Shown: positions 1-10,508, counted from the first letter of the stretch. The stretch: 64,000 bases of DNA from JALUZX01 sp964561605 (GCA_964561605.1 CAZLQD010000001.1:51606-115605); one strand, 5' to 3'. Program-made: numbers and translations. The notes: generated by a model from the sequence alone, not told the origin.

Positions 1-1
1 G

Positions 2-997
2 ATGGCCATCGTGAACGACAAGGCCATCACCTGGCGGGACGTCCGCTCCAGGATCCCCTTGACGGCCGTGGAGATCTGGAAGGACCCGAACCGGCTGGAG
101 AAGGAGAAGGACCGGATCCTCAGGGAACTGGCCACGTCCCTCCTCCTCAGGGAGGCCATCTATACCCTCCCCTACAAGCCGGCCCAGTTGGACCAGTTCC
201 TGGACAAGAAGACCCGGGAGCGCATGAAGGAATTGGTCGAGAAGGCGGGAGGGATGAAACCCTTCCTGGACAACCTGAAGAAGATGGGAATCACCTACAA
301 GGAGAGGGAGAAGGAGATCCGGGACCAGATCCAGCGGACGGTCTTTCTCCAGGAGAAGCTGGGCCGCTCCTTCCAGGACCGGACCAAGGTACTCCTCCTG
401 GTCCGGCCCAGCGAGATGCTCAAACTCTTCAACTCCCCCCAATGGAAGGACCGGAGGATCCGGCCGGCCTGCGCCGCCGCCGAGGTCTTCATCCTTCCCC
501 GGGAAGCCCGCAAAGAGATCCCCAAACTCCTGGAGGAATTGAAAAAAGGGGGTTCCAAGCCCTTCCGGGGGAAACTTCCGGAGGGGGTGGTCTCCAACAG
601 GATGCTCGTCCTGGACTGCCCGTCCCTCCAGGTAGGCTGGGCCGCCGCGGGAATCCCCCTGGCTCCCTGGGAGAAGGACTTTCCCGCCTGGAGCAGGGAG
701 GACCTGGATCCCCAGGTGGCGGCCTTCCTCTTCTCCCGGGGTCCCCTTCCGAGGATCAGCCCTCCCCAGAAGACGGAAGAGGGCTTCCGGATCGTCCGGG
801 TCCTCTCCTTCCACCCCAGGAAGGCCCTCTCCTTCACCGACCCAGCTGTCCAGGAGGAGCTCCGGCGGAGGCTTCTGGACTGGAAAGAGAAGGTGGCCCA
901 GTTCCAGCTCCTCCAGGGGCTCTGGCGCCAGGCCAGGATCTGGCCCCCCAAGCTCAAGCGCCAGGGCCCGCCGGGAGTCCCTTCCCCCTGGGACTAG
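2..997 (+). CDS. SurA-like periplasmic chaperone / peptidyl-prolyl isomerase (5' partial)
   Basis: The first residues, AIVNDKAITWRDVRSRI, match the start of the SurA N-terminal chaperone domain, which in intact proteins follows a signal peptide. The reading frame is open to the left edge, so the ATG at base 2 is probably internal and the true start lies outside the window. The helical SurA_N region covers roughly residues 1-125. The stretch near residues 245-300 (SRGPLPRISPPQKTEEGFRIVRV) resembles a divergent parvulin module, but the classical catalytic signature is not obvious. The family escorts outer-membrane proteins through the periplasm. The C-terminus is charged and proline-rich. Family assignment is fairly secure; isomerase activity is not shown. 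Confidence 0.7.
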   Translation: MAIVNDKAITWRDVRSRIPLTAVEIWKDPNRLEKEKDRILRELATSLLLREAIYTLPYKPAQLDQFLDKKTRERMKELVEKAGGMKPFLDNLKKMGITYKEREKEIRDQIQRTVFLQEKLGRSFQDRTKVLLLVRPSEMLKLFNSPQWKDRRIRPACAAAEVFILPREARKEIPKLLEELKKGGSKPFRGKLPEGVVSNRMLVLDCPSLQVGWAAAGIPLAPWEKDFPAWSREDLDPQVAAFLFSRGPLPRISPPQKTEEGFRIVRVLSFHPRKALSFTDPAVQEELRRRLLDWKEKVAQFQLLQGLWRQARIWPPKLKRQGPPGVPSPWD

Positions 998-1020
998 AGG
1001 GTCTTCTGGAGGGAGCCACG

Positions 1021-1048
1021 TTGCTCCCCCCTTCGAGGGGCCTATAAT
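1021..1048 (+). promoter_or_regulatory. Putative sigma-70 promoter of the toroid-protein gene
   Basis: A perfect TATAAT lies at 1043-1048, with TTGCTC at 1021-1026 sixteen bases upstream. Transcription would start near 1055, giving a leader of about 165 nt before the ATG at 1220. The -35 match is only partial. Confidence 0.4.
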
Positions 1049-1219
1049 CCCCAGGTTCTCTCCTGGGGCGGGATGGGCCCGAATCGAGAGAAATTTCATG
1101 AACCCCCCGGGGCCTGGGGGCGTTCTTGGTTCGTTCGTCGGTCCTTCCTCCCCGAGAGGGGAAGAGAGGTCCGAGGAGAAACCAGCAGGAAGGCCTTTAA
1201 ACCACCGAGGAAAGCTGTC

Positions 1220-2755
1220 ATGAGCGACACTGGATTTCATGGCCGACACACCTGGGAGACCCAGGAGTCCTTCCAGGAGGTGATGGCGGAGCAGATCAAG
1301 AAAGCCCCATGGCTCATGGTCTCCATCGTCATTCACGCCGTCCTCATCTTCCTCCTCTGGAACGTCCAGTGGGAGGCGCCCAGGGTGAGGTTCGAGCAGG
1401 AGATGGCCGTCGAACAGACCATGGAGGACGAACAGCCGCCCCAGGAAGAACAGGAACCCGAGGAAGAGCCCGAGAAGGAAGAGGTCCCGGAAACGCCCGA
1501 GATCAAGGACGCCGAGACGGACGAACAAAACGACGAGGAGATCCTGGACGACGTCCCCACCGACGCCCAGGACGACTCTCCCTTCGACAAGGACGCCTTC
1601 AACGACGTGATCGGGATCGGCGGCGGCGCCGGCGGCCACGGCAAGTTTAGCGGCCGCTTCGGAAGGAAGAGGCGCCGCGGAGGCGGCAAGCTCACCGAGC
1701 AGGCCGTTCGGGATGCCCTGGACTGGCTGGCCCGCCACCAGGACGACGACGGCAAGTGGGACACCGACGGTTTCATGTCCCACTGCGTGGGCGAGAAGTG
1801 CACCGGCCCGGGAAGCCCCATCCACGACGTGGGAATCACCGGCCTGGCCCTCCTGGCCTTCCTCGGCGACGGAAACACCCTCCGGGTGGGCAAGTTCAAG
1901 AAGAACGTCAAGAAGGGCATCCTCTGGCTCAAGGACCAGCAGGACGAGGAGGGCCTGATCGGCGAGAAGGCGGGCCAGTCCTTCATGTATTCCCACATCA
2001 TCGCCGCCATCGCCATGTGCGAAGCCTTCGGCCTCTCCCGGTTCAGACTCCTGAGGAGGCCCGTGCAGAACGCCATCAACTACATCTCCCAGGCCCGGAA
2101 CCCCTACAAGGCCTGGCGTTACTACCCCAGGAGCGGCGACAACGACTCCTCCGTGACAGGCTGGGCCGTGATCGCCCTGGCCTCGGCCAAGTCCTTCTCG
2201 AACATGGGATTGAAAGTCTCCGAGGAAGACTTCAAGGGGGCAATCGCCTGGTTCGACGAGATGACCGATCCGAATACGGGCAGGGTCGGCTACATCACCA
2301 GGGGTTCCCCTCCCGCCAGGCCCGAGACCCTGATGGACAAGTTCCCGGCAAGCAAGTCCGAGTCCATCACGGCCGTCGCCCTCCTGGCCCGGTTCTTCGC
2401 AGGCCAGGATCCCAAGAAGTACCCCGTGATGCTCCAGCACGCGGCCTTGATCGCGAAGAAACCGCCCGTCTGGAACGAGAACGACGGGTCCATCGACATG
2501 TATTACTGGTATTACGGCTCCTTCGCCATGTATCAGGTAAGCGGCAACTACTGGCGCGATTGGAACCAGAAGATGAAGAAGGCCGTGGTGGAGTCCCAGA
2601 TCCACGACAAGAAGTGCCACAGGGGATCCTGGGACCCCGTGGGCGTCTGGGGCGAAGAAGGCGGCCGGGTCTACTCCACCTCCCTCATGGCCCTCTGCAT
2701 GGAGGTCTACTACCGCTACAGCCGGCTGATCGGCGCCCGAGGGGGATCCCGCTGA
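1220..2755 (+). CDS. Membrane-anchored acidic protein with prenyltransferase/squalene-oxidase-like toroid
   Basis: The frame is open from 1073, but ATG 1220 is preferred because GAGG lies about nine bases upstream and the protein then begins just before its membrane segment. Residues about 29-50 form one transmembrane helix. Residues 59-123 are a Glu/Asp/Pro-rich linker, followed by a Gly-rich stretch (131-146). From about 158 to the end are repeats of the alpha/alpha-toroid type (AVRDALDWLARHQDDDGKW, KGILWLKDQQDEEGL) as in squalene cyclases and prenyltransferase beta subunits. TonB-like anchor plus toroid architecture is common in planctomycetes, where the role is unknown. No DXDD cyclase motif was seen, so catalysis is doubtful. 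A decayed paralogue follows at 2945. Confidence 0.8.
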   Translation: MSDTGFHGRHTWETQESFQEVMAEQIKKAPWLMVSIVIHAVLIFLLWNVQWEAPRVRFEQEMAVEQTMEDEQPPQEEQEPEEEPEKEEVPETPEIKDAETDEQNDEEILDDVPTDAQDDSPFDKDAFNDVIGIGGGAGGHGKFSGRFGRKRRRGGGKLTEQAVRDALDWLARHQDDDGKWDTDGFMSHCVGEKCTGPGSPIHDVGITGLALLAFLGDGNTLRVGKFKKNVKKGILWLKDQQDEEGLIGEKAGQSFMYSHIIAAIAMCEAFGLSRFRLLRRPVQNAINYISQARNPYKAWRYYPRSGDNDSSVTGWAVIALASAKSFSNMGLKVSEEDFKGAIAWFDEMTDPNTGRVGYITRGSPPARPETLMDKFPASKSESITAVALLARFFAGQDPKKYPVMLQHAALIAKKPPVWNENDGSIDMYYWYYGSFAMYQVSGNYWRDWNQKMKKAVVESQIHDKKCHRGSWDPVGVWGEEGGRVYSTSLMALCMEVYYRYSRLIGARGGSR

Positions 2756-2782
2756 CGGGACTCCCGGAGGGGGATCCCGCGG

Positions 2783-2825
2783 GAAAGGGGCGGGAGGCTT
2801 GGGCCTCCCGCCCCTTTCGTCATTT
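2783..2825 (+). terminator. Rho-independent-type terminator after the toroid gene
   Basis: A perfect 16-bp stem (arms 2783-2798 and 2803-2818) has a TTGG loop. The arms begin and end with GAAA/TTTC and are followed by a short T-containing stretch. Confidence 0.8.
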
Positions 2826-2944
2826 CTCCGCGCCACCCCTTATTTTCGCCCCACAGGATTCTCCCCCATCTCCGCCCGAACCGCCCGGCCCTCCTGCTCG
2901 TTGCTTCCTCTTCCTCGCATCCCTGACGACGGGAAGGAGACCCC

Positions 2945-3150
2945 ATGAACGCCCGACACCCCCCAGGACGCCATGGCCGACCAGGTCCGCCGGGCGCCCT
3001 GGCTCCGGGGCGAAGGTTGCAGCAGGGGTTCCAGGCCCCCCTGGGAGTGGGGGGCGAAGAAGGAGGCCGGTTCTACTCCACATCCATCATGGCCCTTTGC
3101 CTGGAGGTCTACTCCGCTACAGCCGCCTGATCGGCGCCCGCCGAGGAGGC
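2945..3150 (+). pseudogene. Internally deleted, frameshifted paralogue of the 1220-2755 toroid gene
   Basis: A good ribosome site (GGAAGGAGA) precedes ATG 2945. After a C-run at about 2958-2964, the frame starting at 2973 reads MADQVRRAPWL, matching MAEQIKKAPWL of the intact neighbour. Homology then jumps to the extreme C-terminus: GGRFYSTSIMALCLEVYS aligns with GGRVYSTSLMALCMEVYY. A one-base deletion near 3110 shifts YSRLIGARRG into another frame. Nearly all of the toroid (about 440 codons) is missing, so this is a relic with both ends kept. A mis-assembled or collapsed second copy is the main alternative. Confidence 0.8.
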
Positions 3151-3203
3151 GGAGCAGGTCCGGGCTCTCCGGAGTCCCCGGGGGTGCTCCTCCGGGAGGG
3201 ACG

Positions 3204-3242
3204 GGGATCCTCCCATGGCAAGGGAGGATCCCGGCCTTTTTC
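3204..3242 (+). terminator. Terminator downstream of the relic gene
   Basis: Arms GGGATCCTCCC (3204-3214) and GGGAGGATCCC (3222-3232) pair perfectly over 11 bp. They are followed by GGCCTTTTTCC, giving a T5 tract. Confidence 0.75.
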
Positions 3243-3243
3243 C

Positions 3244-3272
3244 TAAAGGCCGACCTTGTCTCTTCCCGATCC
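3244..3272 (+). promoter_or_regulatory. Possible sigma-28-type promoter of the flagellin gene
   Basis: TAAAG at 3244-3248 and CCCGATCC at 3265-3272 resemble the flagellar sigma-28 elements TAAA and GCCGATAA. The spacing is about two bases longer than the enterobacterial optimum, so this is tentative. It lies about 70 bases before the flagellin ATG. Confidence 0.3.
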
Positions 3273-3339
3273 ATGAACCCGGGCCGCCTCCACCGGGGGG
3301 CCGGCCCAGGCGCAAAGGGTCATTGCCGGAGGATTACCA

Positions 3340-4173
3340 ATGGGGCTCAGGGTCAATACCAACATCGCCTCTATGAACGCCCAGCGCTCCCTGGAGAGCG
3401 CCACCTTGAGGCTGCAGGCCAATTTCCGCCGCCTCTCGACGGGTCTGAGGATCGCCTCCGCCGCGGACGACGCGGCGGGCCTGGCAATCAGTGAAAGGTT
3501 CCGGGCCCAGATCCGGAGCACCCAGCAGGCCCGGAGGAACGCCATGGACGGAATCTCCATGGTTCAAGTGGGAGAAGGCGCACTGAACGAGGTTTCCAGC
3601 ATTCTCATCCGCCTGAGGGAACTGGCCGTCCAGGCCAAGAACGGCACGGTCAGCAACGACGACAAGGAAACGCTGGACGCGGAATTCCAGGACCTGATCA
3701 ATGAAATCGAGAGGATCGCCAAGTCCACCAGCTTCAACGGCGTGGACCTCCTGGACGGGTCCATCACGACCGTGACCTTCCAGGTGGGGACCGGGACGAC
3801 CACCGGCGTGGACAGCATCAACATCTCCTTGACCCCCATCCTGGCCACGACCTTGGGACTGAACAGCCTTTCCATCGGCTCGGGGGCCAACATCGGCTCG
3901 GCCATGACGGCCATCGACGCGGCCATCAACAGGGTCTCCCAGATCCGGGGGAATTTCGGTGCCGTCCAGAACCGCCTTTCCAGCACGATCTCCAACCTGG
4001 GCGTCCAGGCGGAGAACCTCTCCTCGGCGGAATCCCGGATCCGTGATATCGACGTGGCTTCCGAGACGGCCGAGATGACCCGGAATTCCATCCTCCAGCA
4101 GGCGGCCATCTCCATCCTGTCCCAGGCGAACGTCCAGCCCCAGGCGGCGCTCCAGCTCCTCCAGGGCCGCTAG
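3340..4173 (+). CDS. fliC: Flagellin
   Basis: This is the filament subunit, exported through the flagellar type III apparatus. Both conserved coiled-coil ends are clear: the N-terminal MGLRVNTNIASMNAQRSL with LSTGLRIASAADDAAGLAIS, and the C-terminal RGNFGAVQNRLSSTISNL. At 277 residues it is a short flagellin whose variable D2/D3 outer domains are almost absent (about residues 140-185). CCGGAGGA sits 7-14 bases before the ATG. It ends LLQGR rather than the common terminal LL. No other flagellar gene lies in the window, and the gene stands alone between two terminators. Confidence 0.95.
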   Translation: MGLRVNTNIASMNAQRSLESATLRLQANFRRLSTGLRIASAADDAAGLAISERFRAQIRSTQQARRNAMDGISMVQVGEGALNEVSSILIRLRELAVQAKNGTVSNDDKETLDAEFQDLINEIERIAKSTSFNGVDLLDGSITTVTFQVGTGTTTGVDSINISLTPILATTLGLNSLSIGSGANIGSAMTAIDAAINRVSQIRGNFGAVQNRLSSTISNLGVQAENLSSAESRIRDIDVASETAEMTRNSILQQAAISILSQANVQPQAALQLLQGR

Positions 4174-4213
4174 ACCCTTCCCGAGAGAGCCGCAGGAAGA
4201 AGGGATGAAGAAG

Positions 4214-4245
4214 AAGGCATGAGCCGGAGCTCATGCCTTTCTTCC
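4214..4245 (+). terminator. Terminator after flagellin
   Basis: Arms AAGGCATGAGC (4214-4224) and GCTCATGCCTT (4229-4239) enclose a CGGA loop and are followed by a pyrimidine stretch with T runs. Confidence 0.75.
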
Positions 4246-4376
4246 ATTTCCAGGAAGGGGTGCCGGATCTTCCGGACCCGGAGCCTCCGGATTCGTCGGC
4301 CCAGGCCGGCCGAAGCCCCCCTCCCGCCGGCAGGGACCGGGCCCGGAAATCGGCCCCCTTGGGAGGCGGGCCCGAA

Positions 4377-4658
4377 TCAGGCGGAAGTGGCCTTCTTCTC
4401 CAGGGCGGCCACGGCCCGGTTGACCTTGGATTTCTTCCGGGCCGCCGTGTTCTTGTGGATCACATGGGTCTTGGCGGCCTTGTCGATCTTCTTCATGGCC
4501 AGGGGAAGGAACTTCTTCGCCCCTTCCAGGTCCCCGGCGGCCACGGCGTTCAGCACCTTCTTGGTGAAGGTCTTCATGGCCGTCCGCTTGGCCTTGTTGG
4601 CCAGGCGGTCCCTCTCGTTCTGCCGGATCCTCTTCTTCGCCGATTTCGTGTGGGCCAT
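4377..4658 (-). CDS. rpsT: 30S ribosomal protein S20
   Basis: The 93-residue, Lys/Arg/Ala-rich protein starts MAHTKSAKKRIRQNERDRLANK and carries the S20 core KKVLNAVAAGDLEGAKKFL and IHKNTAARKKSKVNRAV. It binds the 5' domain of 16S rRNA early in small-subunit assembly. Length and sequence are typical. It lies immediately downstream of the TPR gene on the same strand, separated by a terminator, so it is probably transcribed independently. Confidence 0.97.
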   Translation of the reverse strand: MAHTKSAKKRIRQNERDRLANKAKRTAMKTFTKKVLNAVAAGDLEGAKKFLPLAMKKIDKAAKTHVIHKNTAARKKSKVNRAVAALEKKATSA

Positions 4659-4686
4659 CCCTGCTCTGCTCCAAGCTTCCTAGCGG

Positions 4687-4726
4687 AAAAAAAACCAGGC
4701 TCAGCTCACTCGCTCCGGCTGAGCCT
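4687..4726 (-). terminator. Terminator of the TPR gene, overlapping its stop codon
   Basis: Arms AGGCTCAGC (4697-4705) and GCTGAGCCT (4718-4726) pair over 9 bp. On the minus strand they are followed by an eight-T tract (4694-4687). The stop codon (4708-4706) lies in the loop, so the hairpin includes the last codons of the gene. Confidence 0.75.
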
Positions 4727-6052
4727 TTCCAATCTTTCGCTCACGTCCTTGAAGGTGATGTCTTCCTCGTAGATCCGGGCGAACTTCTCCTTGGCGCCCT
4801 CCAGGTCGCCCTTCTCTTCGAGAAGCACACCCATTTCATAGAGGATCTCCCGGGCCTTCTCACCGGAGGCCCCGAGAGATTCGAGCGCCTTAGAGTACTG
4901 GGACACCGCCAGGTCCGCAAGGCCCTTCTTCCGGAAGGCCCGGGCGAGCTGGACCTGGGACTCGGCTCGAAACCTGGGGTCCTTCACGGACTGCTGGAAC
5001 TCCGCCACGGCCTCGTCCACCATTCCCAGGGCGGCCAGGGCCTCTCCCAGGCGGAACTTGAGCCCCAGGTCGGTCGGGTTGGCCTGGGCCAGGTTCCGAG
5101 CCACTTCCAGCCGGGTCTCCAGGAGTTCCCTCTCCAGCATCTCCAGCCGGCCCTGGTCCGCACCCTCCCTGCGGGCCTCCTTCAAGGCCTCCTCCTTCTC
5201 CTGGATCCGGAGTTCTCCCAGGAGCTTCAAGGCCGCCGCCCCACCCTCCCCCCGGGAGCGGAGATCCTCGAGGAGGTCCACCGCCTCCTTCCTGCGGCCC
5301 AGCCTCTTGAGGAGTTCGGCCTTCCTCAGGAGCAGGGAAGGGGCGCCCGGATCGGCGGCGAGCTTCTTCTCCAGGGCATCGAGGTCTTCCTCCAGGTCGC
5401 CCCGGGTTCGCACCACCTTCTGGCCCCGCTCCAGCTCCCGGGCCTTCTCCTGGTCCTTGATGAGCTCCCGCGAGGAAGAGGCCCGGGCGAACTTCGTCTT
5501 CACCAGGGCACCTTCGGCGGAGAGGTTCTTCCTCGCCCTCAAGGCCTCCTGGTCCCTGGGGTCGGCGGCGATGGCCTTCTCGTAGGCCTCCAGGGCCCCG
5601 TCCAAGTCCCCCAGTTTGCGGCGGATCGCCCCCACACGCTTCCAGGGGCCGGGATCGTTCCTCCTCAACCCGGCCAGGTCCTCGAAGACCACCTGGGCGC
5701 TCCGGGAGAAACCGGCCCTCTCCAGGGCGTCCCCCAGGGCCTCCAGGACCCCCTGGTTCCTGGGATCCACCTTGAGGACCCGCTCCCAGGCCCGGGCCTC
5801 GCCGGCCGGGTTCTTTCCCAGGCGGGAGAAGAAGGCCGAGACCCTGGGGCCCAGAGTGGAGAGGAAGGCCAGGAAAGGTTGGACCTTCTTGTAGGAACCA
5901 TAGCGCTCCAGGGCCTGGTGCAATCCCCGGCGGGCTTCTTCGTAGTCCGGCTTCAAGGCCAGAATCTGCAGGTAGAGCTCGATGGCGAAGGGGAAGTTCT
6001 TCTTCCGGGCCGCTTCCTCCGCCTTCTCCAAGTGCCGGGAGAGATCGACCAT
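4706..6052 (-). CDS. Tetratricopeptide-repeat protein
   Basis: The 448-residue protein is made of TPR-like helix pairs. Good examples are AARKKNFPFAIELYLQILALKP near the N-terminus, ALGDALERAGFSRSAQVVFEDLAG near residue 105, GDLDGALEAYEKAIAADPRDQEA near 150 and MGVLLEEKGDLEGAKEKFARI at the end. A charged helical middle contains long Glu/Arg/Leu stretches. No signal peptide or catalytic domain is visible, so it is likely a cytosolic scaffold. The start is set by AGGAGG upstream of ATG 6052. It is divergent from def. Confidence 0.85.
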   Translation of the reverse strand: MVDLSRHLEKAEEAARKKNFPFAIELYLQILALKPDYEEARRGLHQALERYGSYKKVQPFLAFLSTLGPRVSAFFSRLGKNPAGEARAWERVLKVDPRNQGVLEALGDALERAGFSRSAQVVFEDLAGLRRNDPGPWKRVGAIRRKLGDLDGALEAYEKAIAADPRDQEALRARKNLSAEGALVKTKFARASSSRELIKDQEKARELERGQKVVRTRGDLEEDLDALEKKLAADPGAPSLLLRKAELLKRLGRRKEAVDLLEDLRSRGEGGAAALKLLGELRIQEKEEALKEARREGADQGRLEMLERELLETRLEVARNLAQANPTDLGLKFRLGEALAALGMVDEAVAEFQQSVKDPRFRAESQVQLARAFRKKGLADLAVSQYSKALESLGASGEKAREILYEMGVLLEEKGDLEGAKEKFARIYEEDITFKDVSERLERLSRSE

Positions 6053-6117
6053 GCAAGGACCTCCTGGAAGGTGGTTCCCGGGATGCTAAGCCCCCCCGCG
6101 AAGGGGCGCAACCTGCC

Positions 6118-6146
6118 TTGACCCTTACCCCCCCTTGGCCTAGGGT
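6118..6146 (+). promoter_or_regulatory. Possible promoter of def-ribF
   Basis: TTGACC (6118-6123) is followed after 17 bases by TAGGGT (6141-6146). Transcription would start close to the def ATG at 6156, implying a very short or absent leader; no strong ribosome site is visible before def. The -10 match is weak. Confidence 0.3.
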
Positions 6147-6155
6147 GGCCGGGCC

Positions 6156-6680
6156 ATGAAGATCGTCCTCTACCCCGATCCCATCCTCCGGAAGATCACC
6201 CCCCGAGTGGAGGACTTCGGCCCCCCCCTGGCCGAGACGGCCCGGGAGATGCTGGAGTTCATGTACCGCTCCAAGGGAGTGGGCCTGGCGGCACCCCAGG
6301 TGGGTCTCACACTCAGGCTCTTCGTCTTCAACCCCTCGGGAGACCCGGCCAAGAAAGAGGAAGAGGGAGTTCTGGTGAATCCCAGAATCGTCAAGCGCAA
6401 GGGAGAAGCCTACGGGGAGGAGGGTTGTCTCTCCTTCCCCGAGATCTACGGCGAGGTCCGCCGGGCCACCTGGATCCGGGTGGAGGCCCAGGATCTGGAG
6501 GGCAGGCCCCTGGAGCTGGAGTTCCAGGACTTCCAGGCCCGGGTGGTTCAGCACGAGCTGGACCACCTGGAAGGGATTCTCTTCGTGGACCGGATGGAGC
6601 CGGCCGAGAAGATCCGGATCCGCAGGCAACTGGAAAAGCTGGAGCGGGAGTACAAGGAAACCCGTGCGGCGGGTCACTGA
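6156..6680 (+). CDS. def: Peptide deformylase
   Basis: Removes the N-formyl group from nascent proteins. All three active-site motifs are present: GVGLAAPQ (residues 41-48), EGCLS (89-93, metal ligand C91) and QHELDH (132-137, ligands H133 and H137 with catalytic E134). The 174 residues match the usual length of bacterial type-I enzymes. It overlaps ribF by 17 bases in another frame, suggesting translational coupling of two housekeeping genes. Confidence 0.96.
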   Translation: MKIVLYPDPILRKITPRVEDFGPPLAETAREMLEFMYRSKGVGLAAPQVGLTLRLFVFNPSGDPAKKEEEGVLVNPRIVKRKGEAYGEEGCLSFPEIYGEVRRATWIRVEAQDLEGRPLELEFQDFQARVVQHELDHLEGILFVDRMEPAEKIRIRRQLEKLEREYKETRAAGH

Positions 6681-7665
6681 CCTGTCCGGCCCCCTGGAAG
6701 GGGCCGCCGTCGTCACCGTCGGTGTCTTCGACGGAGTGCACCTGGGGCACCAGGGGGTGCTCCGGGATCTGAAGGCCCTGGCGGCGGAACTGGGGGCTCC
6801 CGCCACGGTCCTCACTTTCGACACCCATCCCGACGGCCTGGTCTCTCCGGGAGAAGCCCCCCCCTTGCTGGTCTCCCTGGAGTACCGCCTTCTCCTCCTG
6901 GAGAGGGAAGGAGTGGACCAGGCCGTGGTGCTCCCTTTCGATCGTTCCCTGCGGGAACTGACGGCCCGGGAGTTCGCTTTCCGGATCCTCAGGGACCGGC
7001 TCCACTGCAAGGCCCTGGTCATGGGGTTCGACTCGGCCCTGGGAAGGGGAAGGGAAGGCGACCTGGAGGTCATGACCCGCCTTGGAAAGGAGGCGGGTTT
7101 CCTGGTCCGCCGTTCCCTGCCCATCCTCTGGCGAGGGAGGCCCATCTCCTCCTCCATCCTGAGGGAGACCATCCTGAAGGGAGACCTGGGCCTGGCCTGG
7201 GCCCTCCTGGGCCGACCGCCTTCCTTCCTGGGAAAGGTCGTCCAGGGAAACCACCGGGGCAAGAGCCTGGGCTTTCCTACGGCGAACCTGGAACCCCAAG
7301 GCCTCGCCCTCCCTCCTCCCGGGGTCTACGCCGCCCGGGCCGTCCTGGAAGGAAAGAGCTGGCCCGCAGTCCTGGACCTGGGGACCTGCCCCACCTTCCA
7401 GGGACACAAGACCCTCCTGGAAGTGCATCTCATCGGCTACGAGGGAGAGGACTTCTATGGGAAACCCCTGGAGGTCTTCTTCCACGCCCGGCTCCGGGGG
7501 GAACGGGCCTTTCCTTCGCCCAGGGAACTGGCGGCACAGATCGAGAAGGACCTCCGGGAATGCCTGGCCATCCTGGGAGAAGAAGGAAAACCCGAGGTTG
7601 ACACCTCCCGCCCCCCCTCTAAAATGCCCGGCTCTGAAAGTGAACCGGGGACCTTTTCCTCGTGA
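6664..7665 (+). CDS. ribF: Bifunctional riboflavin kinase / FAD synthetase
   Basis: Converts riboflavin to FMN and FMN to FAD. The N-terminal nucleotidyltransferase half has VTVGVFDGVHLGHQ. The C-terminal flavokinase half has the GNHRGKSLGFPTANLE region (about residue 198 on) and the later EVHLIGYEGEDFYGKPLEVFF motif. The assigned start is GTG 6664 inside the end of def. Length (333) is normal for the family. The last 20 or so residues are low-complexity and overlie the promoter of the downstream tRNA gene. Confidence 0.95.
   Translation: MRRVTDLSGPLEGAAVVTVGVFDGVHLGHQGVLRDLKALAAELGAPATVLTFDTHPDGLVSPGEAPPLLVSLEYRLLLLEREGVDQAVVLPFDRSLRELTAREFAFRILRDRLHCKALVMGFDSALGRGREGDLEVMTRLGKEAGFLVRRSLPILWRGRPISSSILRETILKGDLGLAWALLGRPPSFLGKVVQGNHRGKSLGFPTANLEPQGLALPPPGVYAARAVLEGKSWPAVLDLGTCPTFQGHKTLLEVHLIGYEGEDFYGKPLEVFFHARLRGERAFPSPRELAAQIEKDLRECLAILGEEGKPEVDTSRPPSKMPGSESEPGTFSS
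7598..7625 (+). promoter_or_regulatory. Strong promoter of tRNA-Phe, inside the 3' end of ribF
   Basis: A perfect TTGACA (7598-7603) is separated by 16 bases from TAAAAT (7620-7625), the best sigma-70 match in the window. Transcription would begin near 7632, about 58 bases before the tRNA. It shows that the organism uses a conventional -35/-10 consensus despite its high GC. Confidence 0.75.
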
Positions 7666-7689
7666 ACGGCGAAGAGGCGCCCCCATCGT

Positions 7690-7762
7690 GGGCGGGTAGC
7701 TCAGGTGGTAGAGCACGGCACTGAAAATGCCGGTGTCGTGAGTTCAACTCTCACCCCGCCCA
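7690..7762 (+). tRNA. tRNA-Phe (anticodon GAA)
   Basis: The full cloverleaf can be drawn. The acceptor GGGCGGG (7690-7696) pairs with CCCGCCC (7755-7761). The D stem is GCTC/GAGC. The anticodon stem CGGCA/TGCCG holds the loop with GAA at 7723-7725. The T stem is GTGAG/CTCAC around TTCAACT, and the discriminator A is at 7762. CCA is not encoded. A T7 run (7764-7770) follows directly and probably ends transcription. Confidence 0.97.
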
Positions 7763-7886
7763 CTTTTTTTATGGGGTTCGACCCGGCTCAGGATCCCCTT
7801 CCGGCGGGAAGAGGGGGAACCGGCGGATCCCCCTTGGGACCGGAGGCGAGAGAGGCGGGCCCACCGGGGGCCGCGGACGGTGGCAG

Positions 7887-8606
7887 GTGGCGGATCAGGA
7901 GAAAAAAGGTCCTTGGGCGCGCCCCCGCTCCAGGAGGCTCACAGGGGAACCGACCCTGTTCGAACGGATCCTGGCCCTGGTCCTCCCCCTGGTGGTCACG
8001 GCCCTTCTCATCGCCGTCGGACTCTACCTCTGGCCGCGCCAGACCACCTGGCTCCTGGGCCATGCCACCCTCTCCTTTTTCGCCCTGGGGAAATTCATCG
8101 TCCTGGGGGGATCCGTGCCGGGGGAACTCTTCTCCCCCTGGGAGCTGGCCCTCCTCATCACCTACATGGACACCCTGACGGGAGTGCTCTTCGTCTACAA
8201 CGTGGACTTCTTCTTCCGCCTCCCCGTGATCGGCCCCCGCCTCAGGAAGGTCCGGATCCGGGCCCGGAGGGTGCTGCAGGTCAATCCCTGGCTCCGCCGG
8301 CGGTCCTACCTGGGTGTGATCCTCTTCGTCATGTTCCCCCTAACCGGAACAGGAGCCGTCGGTGCGGCGTTCCTGGGAAAATTCATGGGACTCAACCGGT
8401 TCGGCCACCTCGCCGCCATAAGCGCCGGCGGGGCGCTGGGCGGTTTCTCCATGGCCGCCCTGGCGGCCCTCCTGGGAAGGGAGAAGGCCAACGAGCTCCT
8501 GCACCAGCCCTGGATCCTGGGCGGCATGATCCTGGCCTTGGTGATCCTCCTCTTCTTCCTGGGAAGGGCCTTCATGCGGGGGACCAACCCCAGGCCGAAG
8601 TCCTAG
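7887..8606 (+). CDS. Small multidrug-export-family membrane protein (COG2426-like)
   Basis: The 239-residue integral membrane protein has hydrophobic segments near residues 27-50, 55-75, 85-110, 140-165, 175-195 and 208-228. The segment MFPLTGTGAVGAAFLGKFMG matches the conserved proline/glycine motif of the putative small multi-drug export family, whose true substrate is unknown. The assigned start is GTG 7887. It lies after the tRNA-Phe T-run and converges with the response regulator. Export function is inferred from family naming only. Confidence 0.7.
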   Translation: MADQEKKGPWARPRSRRLTGEPTLFERILALVLPLVVTALLIAVGLYLWPRQTTWLLGHATLSFFALGKFIVLGGSVPGELFSPWELALLITYMDTLTGVLFVYNVDFFFRLPVIGPRLRKVRIRARRVLQVNPWLRRRSYLGVILFVMFPLTGTGAVGAAFLGKFMGLNRFGHLAAISAGGALGGFSMAALAALLGREKANELLHQPWILGGMILALVILLFFLGRAFMRGTNPRPKS

Positions 8607-8627
8607 CCCCACAGGTTCCCATCCAGC

Positions 8628-10508
<1,881 letters not shown>

